A stretch of 64,000 nucleotides of DNA from the NCBI GenBank assembly GCA_030407085.1, contig CM059586.1, forward strand, positions 89,587,501 to 89,651,500, given 5' to 3'. Made by a program: the position numbers and the translations under genes. The stretch is from Trichopria drosophilae (taxonomy: Eukaryota > Arthropoda > Insecta > Hymenoptera > Diapriidae). Below the pieces are notes generated by a model. It did not search any database, was not told the DNA's origin, and was given only the letters and a program-made list of their open reading frames with translations. This document shows positions 53,704-62,400 of this stretch, piece after piece; position 1 is the stretch's first letter, and each line of letters begins with the position of its first letter.

Positions 53704-54805
53704 GAGTAGAGTCCCGGTATATTTGCCCGCTCGGTTCCTCGCCTTCCCCTCCTGTCTCCTGATATTTGTCAAAAAAAGGGTGTTATGGATAGATGTGATT
53801 GTCGCAATTTCAGTATAAATAATTAGGTTTAATTGCTGTACTTGGTATGGGTTTTCTGCAGTTTTCCCACACCATTAATTTCACGAATGTGAGTACTTCT
53901 ATGAAGACGGCTGCAGACGCCCAAGGAGCCATAATAGGATTTTAAGGTTCTTGGATAGTAGTGGCAATGGTAGGATAAGGGAGTTTCGAGCATATTTAGA
54001 TAAATTGTTAAAATATTTAGTATTAGTAACGAAACTGTGTGAAAGAAAACCGATAATAAAGATTAAAGTCCGGTTCCTTGCACATTCTTGGATGGAGACG
54101 TAGCTTGGATGATTATAGTACGGAGAGTTGGAATCTTTGCCAGTACTTACATCTAAGTGAACAAGAAGTCCAACAGTCTTTTGGTTGTAGGGATCCTGGC
54201 AATCCGCCTATGCTCGCCACAAATGGATAGTAGTCATTTGGTGTCGAGAGTAAAGAGAATTTATTCTCTTGAACTGGCCAGTTTGGCGAACAAGAAGTTT
54301 GATGGTTCGTAGCATGGGGGTAAGTATTGGTGAAAGATTGATAATGAATAAGTTAATCGTGTTATCCACGTTTCGTGACATAGTAATCACTCCTTTTAAA
54401 TTTAAATGTTTATTCCTTTGTTTGTCCCTTCGTGAAAAACATATACGTTGTACTAGTTTTGTTTTCGTGTTAGTTTTTGACAGATCAGATTCAATCTTGA
54501 CATTGAGAGAGAAGGAACCTTTTTTAACCTCCATTGCCAATACAAACATTTGGTCAAAATAAAAGTTCATTTGATGTGCTGACCAAACAAGTGTGTTATT
54601 TTGTCTCATTTATAAAGGGAGTGCCGCTTCTCCCACTCTCCTCAGTCGCGTTATGTTCGTGACGTCACAGCAGGCCCTTCTTAAGGCCCCGGTGCACAAG
54701 GTGGGGAAAAAAGAGAGCGGCGACAGACAAATATAACGAGACGAAACTGGGAAAATATGCTGGGACGTAAATATAGCGAGACACAAATATACCGGGACTC
54801 TACTG
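53704..54805. mobile_element. pogo/Tigger-like non-autonomous DNA transposon
   Basis: Terminal inverted repeats: AGTAGAGTCCCGGTATATTT from 53705 is mirrored exactly by the block 54784-54804, and the outermost base (C in the right end) has changed to G in the left end. TA flanks both sides (53702-53703 and 54806-54807). CAGTAGA-like ends and a TA target are typical of the pogo/Tigger branch of Tc1/mariner. About 1.1 kb, with no transposase frame. Near the right end, AAATATAACGAGAC and AAATATAGCGAGAC are subterminal repeats. A SINE-like segment lies inside (53832-53930). Confidence 0.8.
53832..53930 (+). mobile_element. Diverged SINE body fragment
   Basis: GCTGTACTTGGTATGGGTTT, CTGCAG and AATGTGAGTA follow the same order as GCTGTACTTGGTGTAGGTTT, ATGCAG and AATGTGAAGTA at 696-754 of the full SINE. 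No head or tail remains. It is nested in, or captured by, the Tigger-like element. Confidence 0.6.
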
Positions 54806-55145
54806 TATATGGATAATATCTTATTACGTGCTGGAAATTTATGTGCCAGTATCGGTTCGATAAATTTTATGTTTTATATAATTTATTTATGTAATTAACA
54901 ACAAATCAACTTAAATTACTAGAATTTACGTGTATTACTATATCAGACATGTTGCTTAATTATCTAGTAAAGCCAACGAATTTTTTTAATTTATTTTACA
55001 TATTTCTGTTACTGTAATAAAAATCGCTGAATTTTGTTTCAGAAAATTATAAAACGGCAACCGTAAAGCTTCCGTTACACGTTTCAGACAATTCCTAAAG
55101 AAATTTTTAACAGTGCATGTGCTTCTCTAATTTGTCTTGTTTTTA
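54806..55145. other. Non-coding, nothing recognised
   Basis: AT-rich spacer between two transposable elements; no gene. Confidence 0.5.
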
Positions 55146-56065
55146 CGAACAACTATGATTTTTGTAAACAACTGGTGGAAGGGCTTCAAATAAAAACACC
55201 ACGATTTGATCGGCCGACTAAAAACATATTAATTTATTGCGATCAACCGGTGACGACCCGATCGCGACGCGGACTCCCTAACGCTCTGACGTTCCGGAAC
55301 GTTCTCTCCAACCCGATGGTCACTTTTTTTCATCTTCCTTCGATCTTTCAAACTCTCGAACATTTAAATAGACTACGACGTCATATCACACACCGATATC
55401 ATACTATTCGAATTACAAATAATTGTATCGAGATCGTCACCATTTCGAAGGGCGTTTTACATAATTACCTAACAGGCCAGCTTCATTTCGAGAAGTACCC
55501 CCATTCGGGTGTGCAATGGCGTAGGGAAAACCACCTTTGTGGGAAAAAACCTACGCGCCGGGTACCGCAGTCGATAAAACATCGATTCTGTCCGTAACAA
55601 TTTTTTTGCAGGATGATATGATACAATTAATAAATTTAAATTTGGTGGGGTTTTCCTGCAACGCAATGTGATTGCATCAATCAAACATTTCAACATGGTT
55701 GAAATATTTTCCAAGCTCCATCTATCGGAATCATTCCGATTCCCGAGCAGGAGGCTTTTTTGAAGAAAAATGTTAAAAATGCTGATTGGAGATGTTAATT
55801 ATATGAAAAATGTGAAGAACCCGAAAATATGTGAAAAATTCAGAAAAAATAACGGGGAACTTGGAAGAACATTCGGCAGATACCAGGGTACGATCCTGGG
55901 ACCTTTCGATTTCCGGTCGAATGCTCTAACCCTTGGAAAATATTTCAACCATGTTCAAATGTTTGATTGATGCAATCGGGACCAATTGCGTTGCAGGAAA
56001 AACGCACCAAATTTAAATTTATTAATTGTATAATATCATCCTGCAAAAAAAATCATAGTTGTTCG
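55146..56065. mobile_element. Foldback MITE, interrupted by a second solo LTR
   Basis: The left end CGAACAACTATGATTTT and right end AAAATCATAGTTGTTCG are exact complements, flanked by TA on each side. Inner arms continue: TTGCAGGATGATAT (55606) mirrors ATATCATCCTGCAA (56032), and CATTTCAACATGGTTGAAAT (55687) mirrors the block near 55945-55962. The left arm is split by the solo LTR at 55163-55599. Roughly 480 bp without it. No transposase. Confidence 0.78.
55163..55599. mobile_element. Solo LTR (437 bp) with 5-bp target duplication
   Basis: It begins TGTAAACA and ends GTAACA, and is flanked by ATTTT at 55158-55162 and 55600-55604. The right arm of the host palindrome (56041-56066) gives the uninterrupted site, so the insertion is clear. 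The interior is GC-richer than its surroundings (ACGACCCGATCGCGACGCGG near 55252). The 140-codon open frame inside (55175-55597) has no recognisable domain. It shows no similarity in its ends to the other solo LTR beyond TGT...ACA, so it is a different family. Confidence 0.82.
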
Positions 56066-56641
56066 TATAAGGGAGGGTATACTGGGATTTTTATGGTCGC
56101 TGAACACGAATATGTGGTTAATATTTACACATTCCTAAAAACTAATTTAATTTGGCGCCTGCAAAATGACAGATTTTATAAAATCTCAAAAGTTCGCTTT
56201 TCGAAAATAGTTACGTATATTTGTTATTAATTCAGGTAAAAAAGAGCCCATAGTTTTTTTTATAATTTCATGAGCATCCGCATATGAATTCGTTCAAAAT
56301 TCAAAAGGGCGAACGAAAATATTTTGGTTTTTAATGATTTTGGGATTATAAAGTAGTTGTCAGAATAGTATTTTTTTTAGTTATATTCATTCATTATATA
56401 TCTGATGTATGTTCCTGCATAATGTAGAAATGAATTATTTTTCCTTATAACGAGCAGACAATGTTGGAGATTGCAAGTACATTTAATTTTCTCTAAAAAG
56501 CTTTTTTTCTCTAACAAGTTTTTTTTAACTAAATTTCGGATGATTATTCGACCGGCAATAGAAAGGTTCAATTCCTAATGCATCAAATTTCTTAGTTTGT
56601 TCGTTAATTTTTTTTTAGAATTAATGCCAATTAAAATTCTC
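56066..56641. other. Non-coding, nothing recognised
   Basis: AT-rich sequence without a recognisable gene or repeat. Confidence 0.5.
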
Positions 56642-56989
56642 AAATAGTATTTTTCGATACTAGTGCGTAAAATACGATTTTCCGCACCGTTTTTAACATG
56701 CGATTAGATAGGCCGGTGCGTAAAATCGAATTCTTACGCACGCGTGTCGAACGATATTTTTCAATATAGTATGCGTAAAATTTGTGTGCCGTTTTTTGTG
56801 GGTCAAATATGATGTTACGCACGTGTGATGACCGCGGCGCACGAGTGCCCGGCGCAGCCAGGCAGCACGAGAGACCCCGGTCAGCAGTAGTGATAAAATC
56901 AAATTTTACGCATAGTATATCGAAAAATATCGTTCGACACGCGTGCGTAAGAATTCGATTTTACGCACTAGTATCGAAAAATACTATTT
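56642..56989. mobile_element. Foldback MITE with GCGTAAAAT arms
   Basis: AAATAGTATTTTTCGATACT at the left is mirrored at 56970-56989, and the CTTACGCACGCGTGTCGAAC block (56733) is mirrored near 56933-56952. The left arm has about 56 extra bases (56673-56728) that repeat the GTGCGTAAAAT word, so the arm is internally duplicated. The centre (56815-56890) is GC-rich. No coding capacity. Confidence 0.72.
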
Positions 56990-58663
56990 ATCATCGTTAT
57001 GAAAGTTTCATTTGTTCAAATACATTTTCAATAACTTCTAATAGGACAAACTCTTACTTATTATACTGAAAATCATTTAGTACTAAACAACATGACACAG
57101 ATTTCAAAATTCTTCGTTCATGGGTAAATTCAAAATATTTATATATAAATGTATAACTAGCGACCCCAAAAACCCCCGAGTAAAGAATTTTACATCGATA
57201 GAGTAAAAATTCTCATTTTCGTCCGCCATATTATATCCGCCATTGTGTATATCGAAAATTTGATAACGGATTCGTGATCAGCGATAAAAAAAACAATATG
57301 AATTACCGTGGGCCGTATCTCTCTCCGCACTTTTGGCCAACTTTCTGATTTTGCCGACAGAGAGAAGAGATTAAAACCACAACTTTTATTTCATTTTATC
57401 AGAGAAAGACACTTGGCTTCATTTTTAATAAAAATTAAAAAACCATTATAAACGAAATTAATATTTAATAATTGGCACAGTATTGTTCTAGGAACAAAAA
57501 ATTTAAAAAATATGTGCAACCAAATTGTTAAATAATAGTATTCATCGTGAAATTATTCCACTCATAAGTTACATAAGTGACGCAGTCAAAGAATAGATAA
57601 ATCACCTGTTAATCAACACGTTTTATTTATTCACATTCGATGAAAAATGAATATTTCGAAAAACTGAAAGTACTCGTAGAATAAGCGGCGAACAATTCAA
57701 ATATTAATTACAACTGATTATACGGATGAACTTCTTTAAAAAGAGGGTTCCATGTATCCATGCATCATGCTCCTCTTGCATCTGTGATTAAATCATTATT
57801 CTATGAAGAAATTTTAAGCTGGATTATAAATCATGAGGATTGATTGTGTTTACTGGGAATCATTACTTCTAAAAATTAACTTATTTTCTTCCACGTTTGT
57901 ATATTTTTAATAAAAACATGTTGTCTCTTTAAATAAAATATATATTTATGTTATTAGGTATAATTTGTACAAACACTTGTATTAAAGTTCCCATTTGTGC
58001 TGGATCCATACGAAACTCACAGAATTCGAAATATAACATATAATAGTAGTTAAACGCACAATTTTGCAGTTTTCAATATTTTTGTTGAATTATTAGGTGA
58101 ATTATGATCCGAAGCTCTTATTTTACATCTATTCACGATTTTTTTTGTTTATATAGAACAAGTCCTCGTATTATCCAGCGTCTGCGGGAAACACGACATC
58201 TATTGAATGTTCAGCGTAAGGAATCGCGGGAGATTTCAAATGAAGAAACAATTGAATATCCATCAATTTCGTAGCATCTTAATTTGCAAATATATATAAA
58301 TATTCTGTTTAATGCGTAAATATGTCATATACCAAGCATTCCATTGAATTTTGTATTATCTCTACATTATAACTATTGAAAATATTTCTGTAGAAAACAC
58401 CGTGCTTCTAATTTAAAAATATGAATGGCGTTATATTTCAATGTAGATTACTTTGAATCAATATAAAAATTCTTGATTTGAAAACGTAGAATTCAATATC
58501 GTCGGCACTTTTGATTTTCTTCTCTCAATGAACTCATTCAAAAAATTGTATTATAAAAAGCCTGCAGAAATAAAAAAATTTTTTATTTTTAACAATATTT
58601 TATTGAATTTTAAAGAAATTTTGTAATTTTGCAGCATTTTTTGGGAAAATTAAAAGGCTGAGT
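56990..58663. other. Non-coding, with R2 repeat units at 57150-57290
   Basis: GCGACCCCAAAAACCCCCGA (57159), CGTCCGCCATATT (57220) and GGATTCGTGATCAGCGA (57258) are in R2 order and span about one unit. Nothing else is recognised. Confidence 0.5.
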
Positions 58664-58801
58664 CTATATCCACGCATGGAACGACTCCTACCGAGCATCA
58701 CGGCCCCCCGCAGGGGGGCCGCGCCCGATACTACCCGCTAACCTAACCGCGAGAGGGGAATCACGGAGTACGCGCGGTGGGGGGCATTTCGTGCGTGGAA
58801 A
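58664..58801. repeat. GC-rich hairpin element in AT-rich DNA
   Basis: A block of about 135 bases with sharply higher GC than its flanks. It holds a perfect 8-bp stem GGCCCCCC/GGGGGGCC with a GCA loop (58702-58720). The outer ends ATATCCACGCATGG (58670) and CGTGCGTGGAAAT (58789) are approximately inverted, with TA nearby on both sides, so it may be a very small MITE. No coding capacity. Confidence 0.5.
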
Positions 58802-59346
58802 TAAACATTCCCAAATTAAAACATCTATATCTTACTGTGTATCTATAATTCTGCATAATAAATTTTATAGGAAAAGAATTTTACATGCATTTTGTCTTCA
58901 CTATTGAGTCACTCTAAAGAAAGAGTGAAGGTTCATTCCAAGCAGAGTGAGTTTTCACTCCATAATGAGTGAATTCGCACTGCAAGAAATCTAGAGTGTA
59001 CACAATCACGTCCCTCTACATAAAAAATAATTACAATATAATCTGAGTTGTAATCTTCAGCTGTAAGAATGTTATATCACTGCTGATGACACGTGACACT
59101 TGGATGCGAGACGCATTTTCGAAATATTATATACACAAATACGCTGTAATATTTTTTTCCAACAGTACAATAAAATTTTTAGAAATTATGCACATTGACA
59201 ATAGTTAAAAATGTGGCGCGAACTGATATTCCCATTACGGTTATACCAGATCTATATACAAAAAAAAATTAATTAATCGGAAATCATCTGTTTATATTTA
59301 ATGAGTTCCAGAAAATTATGACCATTTACCTTCATTATCTCATATG
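58802..59346. other. Upstream region of the metalloprotease gene
   Basis: AT-rich. A cluster of GAGTGA/TCACTC words at 58895-58990 (GAGTCACTC, AGAGTGAAGG, AGAGTGAGTTTTCACTC, GAGTGAATTC) is the only structure noted; its role is unknown. Confidence 0.45.
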
Positions 59347-59354
59347 TATAAATA
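59347..59354 (+). promoter_or_regulatory. TATA box of the metalloprotease gene
   Basis: TATAAATA followed by G, a strong TATA match, lies 60 bases upstream of the first ATG. The transcript start would be expected about 30 bases downstream, which leaves a short 5' leader of about 35 bases. Supported by position only. Confidence 0.6.
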
Positions 59355-59414
59355 GAGATAGATGAGATCGATAATTAAAATTATTTCCATTATTGGCAGT
59401 AAAATTCAATAATC

Positions 59415-59477
59415 ATGTTTGCTTACAAGTTAATTTATTGCTTATTTATTCTTCCAAAAATATTTTCTCTACCGTGG
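59415..59477 (+). CDS. Metalloprotease exon 1 (signal peptide)
   Basis: 21 codons from the first ATG after the TATA box: a hydrophobic core (LIYCLFILP) and a likely cleavage site near FSLPW. Donor GTACGT at 59478. The 65-base intron is short, as is common in insects. Confidence 0.75.
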
Positions 59478-62400
59478 GTACGTAATATTGCTATTGGTAC
59501 TGGTTGTCTTGTGTTAATTTGGCATATTATATCGTTTAATAGGAGGAGAATTTCCAACTGTATTTAACACGGGAAACTCAAGTACTCACAGATACTGACA
59601 GTCCAGTATATCAGACCTACAACAATCCTCTCGGATATGATGGCGTCGGTTATTCATTAGTAAAGGTAACAATAATTTTGGGTTATAGATCTAGTTCAAT
59701 GGTGTAATCATAAAATGCAATTAACCTATTTAGTCACAAATGTACATAATTTGGACGCGGATTTCAGCATCGTTTCATTTACACAATAAAAATTAACAAA
59801 AAATGGAAACATCTATATCCGACTAGTTTTGAGGTAGATTTTTAGATTGGCCCCACAGGAATTTTCGAGAAATGACGCTTACCGCATTTGTTTTTAAATA
59901 TTGAAAAAAACGCGATTTTTAGCCACAATTTTTTTTAAATGCATTTTTAATTGTGATACGCGTTTCAGATCACCTGCTAACCTATCAGAAACGTGTTCCT
60001 GATTTTTTTACTTCAAAATTGTACATTCATATATTTTGATATATTTTATTTTTCGTTTCAAAATGGCTCCTGAACGTTGAAAATTGTTGAAATTGAAGAA
60101 ATTGCTATTATTTCGAATCTGCTAGGTTTTCTTTGTAACAAAATCATACAAATATGTTATTAGGGGTTTTGTGTGACCTATTTTGATTTACGGAAGCAGT
60201 AATATTCCATAGATTGTTAATTGGCAAATTGCACGCCATCTTGAAATTGGATTTTATAGGAAAATTTGAGTATCGGCAATCCATTTTAAAAAAAATTTGT
60301 ATCGTATAAATACAACAATACTGAAATCCGTGTGCAAATTGTGCACTTTTGGGACTTAAACAATAAATTTATATATTATGTTTTAAGTCAAGTCTAAAAT
60401 TCATGGAAAGCTTAATATTTGATATTCCTTTTCAAACTTTGAAAAAGAATCGGGTCATTCCATAATTGATTTATTAAATAAGTTTTTTACTTATTTTTTG
60501 CAGTTTATGACGAATACTCCAATAAAATTATACGGTTAGACAAGTGAAACTGCCATTTTGAAAAATTTGCGAAAAACGTATGTTATTTAGTTTTTGGTAA
60601 TTATTTAGAACAAATCTGATGAAAAAATCGTACAATTATATATTAAAAAAATCTGAGGTTCGACAGACAAAGAAAAATCGGAACACGAGCATTAATAATT
60701 TTAGGGTGTCTTTTGAGCCTGATAATAACATAATTTCCATCTGGTCTCGGGGACGTTCATGTATGTTTAAGTAATTATAGGTACTCAAAATTCACGTAGA
60801 TTCGAATATCATCCACGCCTCCATGATTAGAGATTAGACCAGTATAAAATGGAGAATCGGTGTCAAACATTGATGAAACAGCTAATTTCGACCGAGTACA
60901 ATGAAGACAAAATTTAGTGGTTTAATAAAATTTTACTTGATTACAAAAAATGGTTTCTTTGAATAGTAGCAACAAAATATTCAGTAGAAAGAACATTCAT
61001 CGTTTATGTGACAAAAACTCCTTGAGCAAAGTTAATATTTACTTAATTCCACAAAATATTTCATTGTTTTAAGAAAATCAATTTTTCGGTTAAGTAATGC
61101 ATTTTTTAGTTTTAATAAATATTGAATTGAAAGAAATAGATATTTAGTCCACTGTATTAAATATTTTCTTCCCCGACTTGGTACTAAGTTAACTCCAGAA
61201 AATATTTAATTGCTTCCAGTAAATAATTACTTGAAAAACTTAAACATGTATTCAGGCTTTTATATTAAAGGAGAATCGATTTCTCGGATTGCGAATATGC
61301 AGAATAATGTATTTGCCACCTGTTGGGAATAACCAGAACAAATATGTAATCACCGAAGTCAAATAAACCGTCAAATTTAAAATGAGCCATTTACATAAAC
61401 AAAAACTTAATTTTTTTAAGTAAGGAAATATTTCTTGAAATTAAATAAATATTTGATTTGATTCACGTTGTCCAACGGATGAAATTGATATTACTAAGTA
61501 AATGTTTATTAGTTTCAAATAAATATATGTTCGAAGAAAAAAAGTTATGCAAAGTAAGAAACACATTTCTTGTATAAAGAAAATATTTATTGGAACGTAG
61601 TAAATATTTACTCATTACTAAGAAAACGTTTATTTCTTTCAAATAAATATATAATTATCTATAAAATTATATTAATAATAAATTTAATTTAAATAATAAT
61701 CTTTTAAACAATTTGTTTGCGAATATTCAAGTAAGATATTCACTTGAATCAAGTAAATTTCTTTTCATATGAGTAAACTGTTGTCAGGAACATATTTATT
61801 GATATCAAGTCTTATCATTTTCTAAATCTCAAAGTAAGATTTCTTCGAGTATAATATTTGTTTAAAATGATTTACTTCTTTTATGAAATATTTAATATCT
61901 TTAAGCAAATTAATTATTTGTTTCAAGAAAATACAATCTTGTTTGAAGAATATTTGTTCTTACTGTTGGATAGAATATGCCAAAGAAATGATTTACTTGA
62001 AGGAAATAAACCTTCTTTTAATCTAACGAAAATTTCTTTGAATCACAAACGTGATTACTTGCTTCAAGTAAACCAATTTCAGGTAAATATATTTCGTTAA
62101 AAGAAGCTTTTCAGTGCAAAAGTAATGAAATTATACCTTCATGGCAGGATAAAATTTATATTCGAAGTAATTAATCAACTCTTGATATATAGATAGATTA
62201 TCACATCGCGCAGTGAAACATTTAGATCATTTTTCCGTATACAGAATAAGAGAAACAGCATAAGAAAAGTTACCTTCCGATCGCACTCTACTATGAAATT
62301 TAGTAAACAATAAATTATAAAAGCGTAAATCGCTAAGTTTTTGACAGAAAATATTTCAAAATCGAAATTTATATTTTATTGAACAGGGATATCCAATGCA

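Noticed and set aside
54208..54609. 133-codon minus-strand frame as a transposase remnant
   Set aside because: No DDE/D residues, helix-turn-helix or other transposase features can be recognised. It lies inside the non-autonomous Tigger-like element.
55175..55597. 140-codon open frame
   Set aside because: It lies wholly inside the solo LTR and shows no recognisable domain.
58730..58755. Insect telomere repeat (CCTAA) in CTAACCTAACCG
   Set aside because: Only two partial units, inside a GC-rich hairpin element; not a telomeric array.
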